Shown one piece after another: positions 15,594-24,125 of a DNA stretch of 64,000 nt. Source of the stretch: Microcaldota archaeon. Lineage in GTDB: Archaea; Micrarchaeota; Micrarchaeia; Micrarchaeales; Micrarchaeaceae. Under the pieces are notes generated by a model, which saw only the letters and a list, made by a program, of their open reading frames with translations, searched no databases and was not told where the DNA came from. Made by a program: the position numbers and the translations under genes. The stretch covers positions 186,001-250,000 of the forward strand of contig JAJZJM010000001.1 in assembly GCA_021810105.1 (NCBI GenBank), read 5' to 3'. Each line of letters starts with the position of its first letter. The stretch's first letter is position 1.

Positions 15594-16904
15594 ATGAAAA
15601 TTTCTTTTTTTGGAGCAGCAGGAGAAGTAGGAAGAAGCTGCATAATGGTGAGCACAGACAATACAAATGTGCTTCTGGATACAGGCATAAAGCTGGGTGC
15701 ACAGATAGAGTACCCGCAAATAAGCAACAGCCAGCTGGAATCGGTAGATGGCATATTTATAAGCCACGCGCACCTTGACCATATAGGATTCCTGCCCCAC
15801 ATATACTCGTCAGGATACAAAGGCAATTATTTCGCTACGAAACCAACGGTTGAGCTCGGCAACGTCCTGATAAGCGATTATCTCAGGATATCCAACCCTG
15901 TAGGGGTTAGCAAAAAGGGCATGGAAGAGATGATTAAGCACGCCAAAATGGTGGATTACGGAAAGGAATTCAAGTTTAGGGATCTATCCATAAAGTTCAT
16001 ACCTGCAGGCCACATTCTAGGCAGCGCTCTGATAGAGATAAGGGATCAGAAAAACGGAATAGTATATACTGGGGATATAAACTTGTCTAGAACAAGGCTG
16101 CTTGAAGGCGCAGAGATAAGGAACTTAAAAGGCGATACTCTCATAACTGAAAGCACTTATGCTTCAACTGCTGACGTTTTTCCTGGAGAGAAAAAGGTAA
16201 GTCCAGAAATGATGAAGAGCATAAAGAGCACAATAACTGCTGGAGGGAAGGTGATAGTTCCAAGCTTTGCAGTAGGAAGAGCGCAAGAGGTGTTGTTCCT
16301 TCTAGATGACTATATGAACTCAGGCGTACTTCCGAAGGTACCGATCTACGTTGACGGCATGATAAGCAAGGCAATGAGAATATACAGACACAACGTTATA
16401 TACTGCAGGAAGGAGCTGCAGAGCAAAATACTGATGAGCGACTATGACCCATTTAAGAGCAAGAATTTCATAGTTGTGGATAGAAAATCTATGCGAAACA
16501 GGATAGTAAATGACACGGATAGCAGCATAATAGTCACCACTAGCGGAATGCTTTCTGGAGGGCCGGTTATGTTCTATCTGTCTAAACTTGCATCAAATTC
16601 TTCAAACAAGATGCTAATGGTAGGATACCAAGCGATAGGCACACTTGGAAGGACCCTTCAAGAGGGAGCTAAACACATAAATTTAAACGGTTCTGAGATA
16701 AAAGTCGAGATGCATGTAGAAACGCATCATCTTTCGGCACACGCTGACAGACCGCAGCTTGAAACCCTTGTAAGCAAGGTGAAGGATCTCAGAAACATAT
16801 TCATAGTGCATGGGGAGATAACAAAATCTAATGATTTCAAGGAATTTGCCGCTAAAAAATACAATGCAAAAGTTCCAGGACTCAAAGAAGAGCACTTCAT
16901 ATGA
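15594..16904 (+). CDS. Second beta-CASP metallo-beta-lactamase ribonuclease
   Basis: The 436-residue protein is a paralogue of the one at 2021. It has GAAGEVGRSCIMV at the N-terminus, SHAHLDHIGFLP near residue 60, GHILGSALIE, YTGDINLSRT, TESTYAS, FAVGRAQE, TSGMLSGGPVM, YQAIGTLGRTL and ETHHLSAHADR. All metal-binding motifs of the metallo-beta-lactamase and beta-CASP parts look intact. It lacks KH domains. It should cut or trim RNA; whether the two copies split functions is unknown. It begins 23 bases after the coiled-coil gene and has its own AT-rich stretch in front. Confidence 0.87.
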   Translation: MKISFFGAAGEVGRSCIMVSTDNTNVLLDTGIKLGAQIEYPQISNSQLESVDGIFISHAHLDHIGFLPHIYSSGYKGNYFATKPTVELGNVLISDYLRISNPVGVSKKGMEEMIKHAKMVDYGKEFKFRDLSIKFIPAGHILGSALIEIRDQKNGIVYTGDINLSRTRLLEGAEIRNLKGDTLITESTYASTADVFPGEKKVSPEMMKSIKSTITAGGKVIVPSFAVGRAQEVLFLLDDYMNSGVLPKVPIYVDGMISKAMRIYRHNVIYCRKELQSKILMSDYDPFKSKNFIVVDRKSMRNRIVNDTDSSIIVTTSGMLSGGPVMFYLSKLASNSSNKMLMVGYQAIGTLGRTLQEGAKHINLNGSEIKVEMHVETHHLSAHADRPQLETLVSKVKDLRNIFIVHGEITKSNDFKEFAAKKYNAKVPGLKEEHFI

Positions 16905-16985
16905 AAATTAGACAGCTATCAATCGGCACAGAAGTAATAAATAGCTTCATTTGTAAGAGAACGTCCTATATTGCGGAATGATAAA

Positions 16986-17321
16986 ATGGCTAAGAAAAAT
17001 CAGAAGTATGCAGACGAGCTTGAGAAAATAAGGCTTTTGAAATCGATAAATTCTATGCTCAAGACGAGCGACATAGAAAATGTTCTTCTTTCTAATGCTT
17101 CAAAGGATTCTGAGATAGTTAGCGAAAGCACCATAGACACTTTGCTTAATAACGTTTCTTCGAATAACCAGAGTAAAGATATAAACATATTCGAACATGA
17201 TGCCGCAAACGAAGCCCGTACACCTTTAAGGCGTAGAAAGAAAGTAAGAGGCATGCCACAGAAAAAGACAAAACACAAAAAAACGGTAAAAAAGAGGAAA
17301 CTTAGCGGCAGAAAAAAGTAA
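16986..17321 (+). CDS. Small protein with strongly basic C-terminus, unknown
   Basis: From the ATG at 16986 the product has about 111 residues: a helical N-terminal half with alternating charged and leucine residues, a Ser/Asn-rich middle, and a C-terminal 35-residue tail dominated by Lys/Arg (RRRKKVRG, KKTKHKKTVKKRK). Such a tail suggests nucleic-acid or ribosome binding. A TTG five codons upstream (16971) is possible. I recognise no family. A TATA-like AATAAATAG lies near 16936, so it has its own promoter. Confidence 0.55.
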   Translation: MAKKNQKYADELEKIRLLKSINSMLKTSDIENVLLSNASKDSEIVSESTIDTLLNNVSSNNQSKDINIFEHDAANEARTPLRRRKKVRGMPQKKTKHKKTVKKRKLSGRKK

Positions 17322-17374
17322 ATGCGTTGAGAGAATAAAGTAATAATAATCTATTTCTTTAAATCATCATATAC

Positions 17375-17446
17375 GGGCTCTTGGCTCAATGGTAGAGCGT
17401 CCGCTTTGCAAGCGGAAGGTTGCGGGTTCAATTCCCGCAGAGTCCA
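17375..17446 (+). tRNA. tRNA-Ala (TGC)
   Basis: Acceptor GGGCTCT/AGAGTCC contains the G3-T70 pair that marks alanine tRNAs. Anticodon stem CCGCT/AGCGG surrounds TTTGCAA (anticodon TGC); the T-arm GCGGG/CCCGC holds TTCAATT. Discriminator A, no intron, no CCA, 72 nt. Confidence 0.95.
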
Positions 17447-17727
17447 TTTTGCTTTAAATGTGTTCTTTTCATAGGAATAGGGGAGCTTAGCTAAGGTTTT
17501 GAGGACGATAGTCATTGCATGACTAAAAAGATGTTTCCAACAAAATTCAACAACAATAAAGTATAAACATCTGCTAAAGCACTCTGTTATTGTGATTATA
17601 TACCAAAATCAAGCTACAAGGGCAGCATCAGTCCAAAATGCTGGGGGAACCGTGGCAATAGTACCAAAACAATTTCTTACGCTAATTAGAGATGCGTGTA
17701 AACATTAGCATTAAATTATAGGGCAGT
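17447..17727. other. Gene-poor stretch with a mini-ORF
   Basis: This 281-base stretch between tRNA-Ala and the convergent Ntn-hydrolase gene has no convincing gene. It contains a small palindrome AGTCATTGCATGACT near 17510 and a 38-codon frame (GTG 17592 to TAG 17708) encoding a short peptide with GGTVAIVPKQFLTLI. The peptide may be a gene remnant; nothing else supports translation. Confidence 0.4.
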
Positions 17728-18534
17728 TTATTTACTTCTATTCTTCCGGAGATCTGGTTCCTTTCTTAACAATTCATTTTTGCCATTTTCATGCCTAATT
17801 AGTTCAAATGCTTTCTTTTCAAACGCCCTCCATTCCTCTACTCTGTCTCTAATTAAATCGAGTTCTTTTTTTTCTAGATTCACTGCCCCATTTTCTTTTG
17901 ACAGCGTCCAGATGTCTAAGCCCTCTCCAACTCCGTTCACCCATTTGGATGCTTCCATAACTGCTCTGCATGCAATAATTTTCATGTCCTGAATAGGCAT
18001 TTTGTCCAATTCGACTTTTTCCAAAGCCGATCTTAGGAAGGGATGAATGGCATTGTAAGCGTTTCCTATGCATGTAAATCCAGAATCATACTCCAAATCC
18101 GGCGTACAGTCGCTATCCATGGTTAATAATCCAGGTTCACCATATCTATTTATAGTTGTAATAATCATGTCAACACCTGAAAAACTGTTTTGCCTCCCTA
18201 AATTTTTTCTCAGCTCCTTCTCGTCCTTGATTTTTGCTGCTATTACCCTTGCAAGGCGCTCTGCTGAAAATTGATTAAATCCTTCGTCAAACTCTTTTTT
18301 GAAATCGTTTTTTAGTAATGCAAGTATCCTTTTCCCAAACCAGACATCTCCTGCGAAGCCTGCGAGGCCACTGTCGTTTACGCGAAAGATTTTATGCGCT
18401 TCGTATTTCAGATCATTTCCATCTGTAATTTGCATGTCAGAAGCAAATACGATTCCATTTTTTGATTTTATTGCTATTATGAAAGTCAAATAACAACCCA
18501 CACTACTAAGATATATGTAAAGAAATGAATTCAA
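17728..18534 (-). CDS. Solitary Ntn-hydrolase related to proteasome beta/HslV
   Basis: The 268-residue frame contains LTFIIAIKSKNGIVFASDM, which aligns to the proteasome beta/HslV N-terminus with threonine as residue 1, aspartate at 17 (FASD) and lysine near 33 (AHKIFRV); LAGFAGDVWFGKRI is more like HslV. The catalytic threonine is residue 17 of the long frame; alternatively translation begins at TTG 18489, placing Thr right after the initiator Met so that methionine removal exposes it. A C-terminal helical extension of about 60 charged residues is extra. It is the last gene of a minus-strand operon (8 bases after the MFS gene). Substrate is unknown; it is not the standard proteasome beta subunit. 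Confidence 0.72.
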   Translation of the reverse strand: MNSFLYIYLSSVGCYLTFIIAIKSKNGIVFASDMQITDGNDLKYEAHKIFRVNDSGLAGFAGDVWFGKRILALLKNDFKKEFDEGFNQFSAERLARVIAAKIKDEKELRKNLGRQNSFSGVDMIITTINRYGEPGLLTMDSDCTPDLEYDSGFTCIGNAYNAIHPFLRSALEKVELDKMPIQDMKIIACRAVMEASKWVNGVGEGLDIWTLSKENGAVNLEKKELDLIRDRVEEWRAFEKKAFELIRHENGKNELLRKEPDLRKNRSK

Positions 18535-18542
18535 TCAGATAT

Positions 18543-19985
18543 TTATGTTTTAAGATTGTCGCGCCTGCGGGTTTCACTGCCTCTTAGAGCCGATAGTATT
18601 GCAGCAATGATCAATATTATGGCGGATATAATGAAAACAGCATGCATACCTGTTACAAAAGCTGCAGACACTTTTCCTGTGAGGTCTGAAGTGCCTACAA
18701 AAATCTGAAATGCGACAGACCTTGATACAGCAAGTGATGCAACAGAAACAGTTATTATAAAGCTGCCAAGAGTTCCTATATTTGACATTGTTCTAAGCAA
18801 TCCTGCCGTAGACCCATAATCTCCCCCTTCAGCGTTGGCCATCACCGCACTGCTGTTGGCTGGATAAAACATAGAAGACCCAACTCCCGATATAACAGTT
18901 ATTACGATTATGTAGTAATACGGAGAGGTAGCAGTAAGATTCAGATAGAGAAGCACAGCGGCAAGCATAATGAGCAAACCTACAGTGGATAGTATTCTTG
19001 AGCCAATTTTATCTGACAGTCTACCCATTTTGGGCCCTAATAATCCGCTAAGCACATAGCCGGGGACGAGTAGCACAGCAGCATCAAAAGGGCTTAAGCC
19101 CCTAACTCCTTGCAGATACATTATTATGATAAATGCGACTGCCAAGTAACCTAAACTTTGTAAGAATGCTGCGAGTATGGAGTGGGAGAGTATCTTCTTT
19201 TTGAAAATATTGAAGTTTATTGTAGGGAATTTGGACCTTTTTTCTATAAAGACAAACAATGGTAGAAGCATTGCTCCGATTACAAGCATCAATATATCAA
19301 AAGTTGCAATGCCGAATGAGGCTATGCTGATTCCGCCAAGGGTTATAAGCAAGAGAGATGCGCCAAGTACAGCCATGCCCGGAATGTCGAGGTATTCCTT
19401 CTTTCTATCTGCGTTCTTTATGTATTTAAATCCAAAATATGCGGCTATAATACCTATTGGTACGTTTATGTAGAATATATAAGGCCATCCTGCAAAGGTG
19501 ACTAGAATCCCTCCGAGTACAATTCCAAGCATAGACCCTACGCTCCAGCCCAATGAAGTATATCCAAAGGCCTTTCCTCTCTTATCCCTTGCAAATGTGT
19601 CAGCTATTATTGCGCCGCTATTTGCCTGTATGAATGCACCGCCCATACCTTGCAGAATCCTAAAAAATATCAGCATGTAAATGCTGAAAGATAATCCACA
19701 TAAGAAAGAGGAGACTGTAAAAACAAGAAACCCTAAATTGAACATCTTTCCTCGTCCAAAAATGTCTCCGATTCTGCCCAATTGGGTGGTTAATATTGCA
19801 ACAACAAGCAAGTAGGCTATTATCACCCATATGCTTGTTGCAAGATTAGTATGTAATGTGGCGGTGATTTGCGGTATAGCAAGCAATACTATTGTTACAT
19901 CAACCGCACTCATAAGAGTGCCCATGATTATTACTGTAAGAACTCGTTTCTGGGCAGGTGTCATCTTGTCATTTACTGATGTCAT
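18543..19985 (-). CDS. MFS transporter, DHA2-type drug/proton antiporter
   Basis: The 480-residue protein shows about 14 hydrophobic helices and the MFS motif A variant GRIGDIFGRGKMF after helix 2, with an acidic membrane residue in SAVDVTIVLLAIPQI in helix 1, as in EmrB/QacA-type exporters. It should expel hydrophobic compounds or amino-acid-like solutes across the cell membrane using the proton gradient. It starts 20 bases after the proline dehydrogenase stop and overlaps nothing, so the HAD-ProDH-MFS-Ntn genes probably share one transcript. The substrate is not readable. Confidence 0.9.
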   Translation of the reverse strand: MTSVNDKMTPAQKRVLTVIIMGTLMSAVDVTIVLLAIPQITATLHTNLATSIWVIIAYLLVVAILTTQLGRIGDIFGRGKMFNLGFLVFTVSSFLCGLSFSIYMLIFFRILQGMGGAFIQANSGAIIADTFARDKRGKAFGYTSLGWSVGSMLGIVLGGILVTFAGWPYIFYINVPIGIIAAYFGFKYIKNADRKKEYLDIPGMAVLGASLLLITLGGISIASFGIATFDILMLVIGAMLLPLFVFIEKRSKFPTINFNIFKKKILSHSILAAFLQSLGYLAVAFIIIMYLQGVRGLSPFDAAVLLVPGYVLSGLLGPKMGRLSDKIGSRILSTVGLLIMLAAVLLYLNLTATSPYYYIIVITVISGVGSSMFYPANSSAVMANAEGGDYGSTAGLLRTMSNIGTLGSFIITVSVASLAVSRSVAFQIFVGTSDLTGKVSAAFVTGMHAVFIISAIILIIAAILSALRGSETRRRDNLKT

Positions 19986-20005
19986 GCAGTATCATCATGA
20001 TATCT

Positions 20006-20845
20006 TTAATTCTGTCTAAAATTTGCTAAAATTGAAACAAACCTCCTTGCTCCCCCTTCCTCCCTTAGCCTTCTGAATGCATATTTGAACCAAGCAGTCC
20101 CAAACGGAACATATATCGAGACCTTGTTGCCTTCTGCAGCTAAACGATATGCATATTTGTTCCTTATCCCGTTAAGCATGGCATATGTGACCTCTTTCTT
20201 GTATTTCTCATTAAGACCAAGAGCCTTCTCTATAAGGGAATTATCATGCGTTGCTATTGTAAATTTACTGAAATTCTTGAAAAGGTATTCCATGAGACTG
20301 GAATAATTAGCAGTCACGTCCGCCCACGAGGGGAATGCGATCTTGGGAGATTCGGAGTATGCGCCTTTAACAAGCCTTACAGTAGAATTAAGTTTCGAAA
20401 GGTACCTAAGATCGGAGAGGCTTCTCCTAAGATATGCCTGTATGCATATCCCGACGTTTTTATATGGCAGGCCAATTTTGTACAGCGCTATGGTATCATC
20501 AACAAAGGGGGCTTGCTCCATATCTAGCCATACAAATATTCCTTTTTTCTTCGCATACTTTACTATCTTTACGTAATTTTGTTTCATTACCTCTTTATCT
20601 ATTTCGAGGCCCAGTTCTGTTGGCTTAAGAGAGATATCTGCATTAATTTTCATGCTTTTTATACTATCAATAAGTTTCAGATAGAGGTTTACAGTGGCAT
20701 TTACATCATTCATGTCATTTATGTCCTCTCCCAAGTAATTTAGTATGGCAGATGCCATGTTCGCATTTACCTTTTTAGCAATTTTAATGCCGTCCTGTAT
20801 ACTGGGCCCCGCAATCCAGCGTCCAGCCAAAAGTTTTTCAAACAA
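20006..20845 (-). CDS. Proline dehydrogenase
   Basis: The 279-residue protein is the single-domain FAD-dependent proline dehydrogenase (PutB type). It has a TIM-barrel pattern with ADISLKPTELGL, WLDMEQAPFVDDT, QAYLRRSLSDL, RLVKGAYSES and IATHDNSLI, and ends in the substrate-binding YAFRRLREEGG. It oxidises proline to pyrroline-5-carboxylate and passes electrons to the membrane quinone pool. It starts at TTG 20845, 20 bases after the HAD gene. No pyrroline-5-carboxylate dehydrogenase lies nearby; glutamate dehydrogenase is at 52 kb. Confidence 0.9.
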   Translation of the reverse strand: MFEKLLAGRWIAGPSIQDGIKIAKKVNANMASAILNYLGEDINDMNDVNATVNLYLKLIDSIKSMKINADISLKPTELGLEIDKEVMKQNYVKIVKYAKKKGIFVWLDMEQAPFVDDTIALYKIGLPYKNVGICIQAYLRRSLSDLRYLSKLNSTVRLVKGAYSESPKIAFPSWADVTANYSSLMEYLFKNFSKFTIATHDNSLIEKALGLNEKYKKEVTYAMLNGIRNKYAYRLAAEGNKVSIYVPFGTAWFKYAFRRLREEGGARRFVSILANFRQN

Positions 20846-20865
20846 GATATCACTTCTAGAAAGGC

Positions 20866-21549
20866 TTAAGAGAAAATTCTTTTGATTATCTTTGAGCCTT
20901 TCTTAATGCTTTCAACAGAGAGATCTGCACCTGCAGAAAGCATATCTTTAGCGTTATATTTTTCTGTAGCTACTCCGATAGGCACTGCTCCGACCATTTT
21001 TGCAGCCTTAATCGTGTCTGGCGAGCCGGATATTACATAAACAGTCCCGCTTTGCTGGAATCCGAATTCTGAAGTTGCTCGTGAAACTGAATTTCTTATT
21101 ATCTGTGATAGGTCCTCTTCGCTATTGCCGTAAGATCCGAACTTGAAGAAAGAGGTTAATCCAGCTCTGCCGATCTTGTTTTTTATAATATCTTCAATAT
21201 CTCCAGTTGCTATCCCTACTAGAGCACCTCTCCTACCCAATTCCTCTAGGAATTGCGCAGATCCGTCCATAGTCTTAATGCCGTCCCTTCCGGTTACGTT
21301 ATAATAAGTGTATCCTAGCTCTTCGGCGCATCCATCTATCCTTGAATTTATGTCTTCTTCTGGAATTCCGTTTTTTCTTAATATTGCCCTTAGCATCGCC
21401 TTTGAGCTAATCCCCTCGTACTCTTTAATGTCAAATTCTGCCTCAAATCCATACCTGCTCCTTATGGCTTCAAAGATATATTCGGATACGTCCTTCAAGT
21501 CATTTACCATTATTCCATTTATGTCTACCAACACTAACTTATCGTACAT
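20866..21549 (-). CDS. HAD-superfamily protein with altered catalytic motifs
   Basis: The 227-residue protein has the HAD phosphatase layout: a core beta strand LVLVDINGIMVND, a helical cap, IATGD (motif II), and VISGSPDTIKAAKMVGAVPIGVAT at the motif IV position. In motif I the second aspartate of DxD is asparagine (DIN), and motif IV lacks the first acidic residue of GDxxxD, so phosphatase activity may be lost or changed. It resembles phosphoglycolate phosphatase-like proteins. It leads the operon with proline dehydrogenase, an MFS exporter and an Ntn-hydrolase. Confidence 0.78.
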   Translation of the reverse strand: MYDKLVLVDINGIMVNDLKDVSEYIFEAIRSRYGFEAEFDIKEYEGISSKAMLRAILRKNGIPEEDINSRIDGCAEELGYTYYNVTGRDGIKTMDGSAQFLEELGRRGALVGIATGDIEDIIKNKIGRAGLTSFFKFGSYGNSEEDLSQIIRNSVSRATSEFGFQQSGTVYVISGSPDTIKAAKMVGAVPIGVATEKYNAKDMLSAGADLSVESIKKGSKIIKRIFS

Positions 21550-21649
21550 ACAATCATCTAGTTTTCAGAGATTATGGCATCTACATTTTTATTAATGATA
21601 CTATTAAAACAATGATTATTTATATTAATTTAGTAAAGCCGATGATACA

Positions 21650-22003
21650 ATGATGCCGAACATAGATCCAAGGACAATGAAGAACATGATGGCCAAGATG
21701 GGTATAAAATCTACCGAGATTGATGCAACAAGGGTAATAATAGAATCAAACAGCACCGACATTATAATAGATAATCCCCAAGTTACGAAAATAGAAATGC
21801 AAGGCGTAACAAGTTTCCAAATAACAGGCAACATATCCGAGAAGGAAAAAGTAGTAGAAGTAAGCATAAGCGAGGAAGACATAAAACTAGTGCAGGAGCA
21901 AACAGGAATAGAAAACCGCGAAAAGGTGGTTAAAGCGCTGCATGATGCAAATGGGGACATAGCAAAAGCAATAATCACTCTAAAAGAAAACAATCAGACA
22001 TGA
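21650..22003 (+). CDS. nac: Nascent polypeptide-associated complex protein
   Basis: The 117-residue protein starts MMPNIDPRTMKNMMAKMGIK, the archaeal NAC opening, continues with a beta-rich NAC domain (VIIESNSTDIIIDNPQVTKI) and ends in a UBA domain (VQEQTGIENREKVVKALHD). Archaeal NAC is a homodimer that binds nascent chains at the ribosome exit. Its 3-prime end overlaps the convergent DUF424 gene by 10 bases. AT-rich promoter sequence lies at 21600-21645, shared with the divergent HAD gene. Confidence 0.95.
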   Translation: MMPNIDPRTMKNMMAKMGIKSTEIDATRVIIESNSTDIIIDNPQVTKIEMQGVTSFQITGNISEKEKVVEVSISEEDIKLVQEQTGIENREKVVKALHDANGDIAKAIITLKENNQT

Positions 22004-22305
22004 TATGCGTGCGCATATGGTATCCCTTTAATCTGCTTTATATTTTCACTTTCTATTATCATATTGTCTATGGCGGTTGCAACAGCTTCCTTTCCTATTA
22101 TGTTGGCAGAGATTATTTTGGCGTTTCCTTTGATATATCCTTTCGGCTGCATTAATGCCCCTTTATAGAATTCTGCGTATGTGTCAAGATCTATGATTAC
22201 CTTGCCTTCTTCCAAAACTTTTCCTATCAGCATCTCATCGCACATTGCTATGATGACTCCCTCTTCTGTAACATGCTCCTTTACATATATCATTAAATCA
22301 TCCAT
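21994..22305 (-). CDS. DUF424 family protein
   Basis: From the ATG at 22305 the product has about 103 residues and matches the archaeal DUF424 pattern: MIYVKEHVTEEG, IIAMCDEMLIGKVLEEGK and a FYKG motif (AEFYKGALM) after a short beta strand. The function of this widespread archaeal family is unknown; a link to translation is often suggested. The frame can be extended upstream to 22353, but that would overlap the glycosyltransferase gene deeply; with the start used here the overlap is 8 bases, pointing to coupled translation. Confidence 0.82.
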   Translation of the reverse strand: MDDLMIYVKEHVTEEGVIIAMCDEMLIGKVLEEGKVIIDLDTYAEFYKGALMQPKGYIKGNAKIISANIIGKEAVATAIDNMIIESENIKQIKGIPYAHAYHV

Positions 22306-23848
22306 ATTTGTACAGGAATATTGTTGATGATAAATACAAAATACCGTATGCACTCAGCCATACAAAACCAGCCACATTGCTCAAGAGGTATGCAATATAT
22401 CCCAACGACACGAGCAACGCAGATAACCCCAGCTCAAACTTGGTGTTTACTATAGCCGTAAGTATATTGCGCTTTGGCTTTCCACTTACTCTAGTCCAAT
22501 TGGCCAATGGGTCTTTCTTGAGTATTGCTGATATAGCGGCTTTCGCCCTGATGATCGCAAGGGCAAAATTAAGCGCGAATACCATAAATCCTTTCTTGTA
22601 TGACCCAAAATAAATGCGCGTTAGCACTACAGGTGCAATAAAGGATAGCACAAATGCGATCCCGCCGAATATCTCCAGGTCTCTTGTTATGTATGTTTTC
22701 TCCAATAAATTTGAAAGAGTTAAGTGTGTAAGTGGAAGAGCAGAAAACGAAATAAATATCGACAATCCTGTAAAAAGAAGTAGCATTATAGAAAGGTAAT
22801 TCAATCCAAAACCATGGCTCCAGTAGTCAAGGTTCGACATGAATGGGATTTTCTTTTCTTTCATAGACCTCTTAAAGTAGTAGCTTATGAATTGGGTGTC
22901 TCCGTAATTATATCTCCACTGCTGCCTTACAAGTGCGCTATATGTCACTATAGGGATTCCGAGGGCGTAAACTTTCGGTATGTATAGGCTCTTGTAGTTG
23001 TGAAGGTCTGACTCTAGACTGAAAAATGTATCCTCTATCACGTATTCCGGGAATCCTTTCAGCTTCTTCAAATAAGATGTGCGTATTATTCCGCACGATC
23101 CTGCGAAGATTGCGGTGTTGTTCAATGCGCGGTGCGGTTGTATGAATTTGAAAAAGAATGCATCAAAAAGGTCTACCGCTTCTGAAAAGAGGTTCCCTTT
23201 GGAATATCTTTTTTCGGTCTGTATATAAGATAACGATTTATCTCCGAAGTAAGGAAGAAGATCTTTAACAAAATTCTTGTCAATAAGCGATTCATCTGCG
23301 TCAAATATTGCAATGAATTCTTCATTGCACACTTTAAGCGCATAGTTCAATGCTCCAGCCTTGCATCCGCTTCTGTTTTCCCTATGGATGAAGGTTATGC
23401 CGCTTTTCTTGCAGAACTCTCTCAGGTTCTTGGTTATCTCTTTTTTTGTAGAGTCATCCAGAAGATAATAAGAGATTTTATCCTTAGGGTAATTCATCTC
23501 AATAAGTTTTGAGAGGTTCTTTTTTACCATCTGGGGCTCCTCGTTGTAAACAGGCATCATTACAGCAACTGTAGGGAATTTTGTAAGAGGCTTGAGGCCC
23601 GCAGTTATCTTGTCTATGTATTGGTCGTAGAAATATGACCGGAAGTAGCACAAAGAGGCATATACATTGAAAAAACCTGCAAATGCCGCTAAGATTAGAA
23701 AAGCGCATGCAAGGGCAAATATGTATGTTGAATTTGCTTCAATAAAAAGGTATCCTGCAAAGACAAAGCTTGCAATTGATAGTAGCAGGAAGATGGCCAC
23801 AGTTGCTAGTCTTACTATTATGCCTCTTGTGATTTTTATTCTGTACAT
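22298..23848 (-). CDS. Membrane GT2 glycosyltransferase, cellulose-synthase-like
   Basis: The 516-residue protein has two N-terminal membrane helices, a cytosolic GT-A domain with MMPVYNEEP, LLDDSTKKE, FDADESLID (metal-binding DxD), YVIEDTFFS and the QQWRY motif near residue 310, then about six C-terminal helices. This is the layout of processive inverting polysaccharide synthases and of flagellin/lipid glycosyltransferases. It probably uses a nucleotide sugar to build a surface glycan. It lies upstream of, and overlaps, DUF424. The extended AT-rich region behind it leads to tRNA-Ser. Confidence 0.88.
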   Translation of the reverse strand: MYRIKITRGIIVRLATVAIFLLLSIASFVFAGYLFIEANSTYIFALACAFLILAAFAGFFNVYASLCYFRSYFYDQYIDKITAGLKPLTKFPTVAVMMPVYNEEPQMVKKNLSKLIEMNYPKDKISYYLLDDSTKKEITKNLREFCKKSGITFIHRENRSGCKAGALNYALKVCNEEFIAIFDADESLIDKNFVKDLLPYFGDKSLSYIQTEKRYSKGNLFSEAVDLFDAFFFKFIQPHRALNNTAIFAGSCGIIRTSYLKKLKGFPEYVIEDTFFSLESDLHNYKSLYIPKVYALGIPIVTYSALVRQQWRYNYGDTQFISYYFKRSMKEKKIPFMSNLDYWSHGFGLNYLSIMLLLFTGLSIFISFSALPLTHLTLSNLLEKTYITRDLEIFGGIAFVLSFIAPVVLTRIYFGSYKKGFMVFALNFALAIIRAKAAISAILKKDPLANWTRVSGKPKRNILTAIVNTKFELGLSALLVSLGYIAYLLSNVAGFVWLSAYGILYLSSTIFLYKYG

Positions 23849-23949
23849 TATATCAAGGAATTAAGAGTCTATTCTTATAATGAAGGATATTAAATAGCTA
23901 ATTCTTAAATAGATATTGCCTTTAATTCAGAGGTTCACTGAAAATTCGT

Positions 23950-24076
23950 GCCAGGGTGGCAGAATCTGGTAACGCGCCGGTCTCGAGCTTTTAAAGCATC
24001 GAGAGCTGATTGGTGATGCAAAAACAAGAAAACCGGTGCCCTTCGGGGCTTTAGGGTTCAAATCCCTACCCTGGCG
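23950..24076 (+). tRNA. tRNA-Ser (CGA) with 43-nt intron
   Basis: Acceptor GCCAGGG/CCCTGGC with discriminator G, plus a long variable arm (GCCCTTCGGGGC), fit a type II serine tRNA. Anticodon stem CCGGT/ACCGG; the loop begins C-T-C-G-A-G, giving anticodon CGA, and a 43-nt insert (23988-24030) sits at the canonical position after base 37. CTCGA of the anticodon loop can pair with TCGAG inside the insert, as expected for a pre-tRNA bulge-helix-bulge substrate. Mature length 84 nt. Leucine is excluded by the anticodon and by the G discriminator. Confidence 0.9.
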
Positions 24077-24125
24077 AATATCTTAATTATAGCAAACGGA
24101 TTCTATTATAGCGGGTTCGTTTTTG

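Noticed and set aside
17592-17708. 38-codon frame as a gene
   Set aside because: It is short, has no clear promoter or ribosome site, and its product matches nothing I know; kept only as a note.
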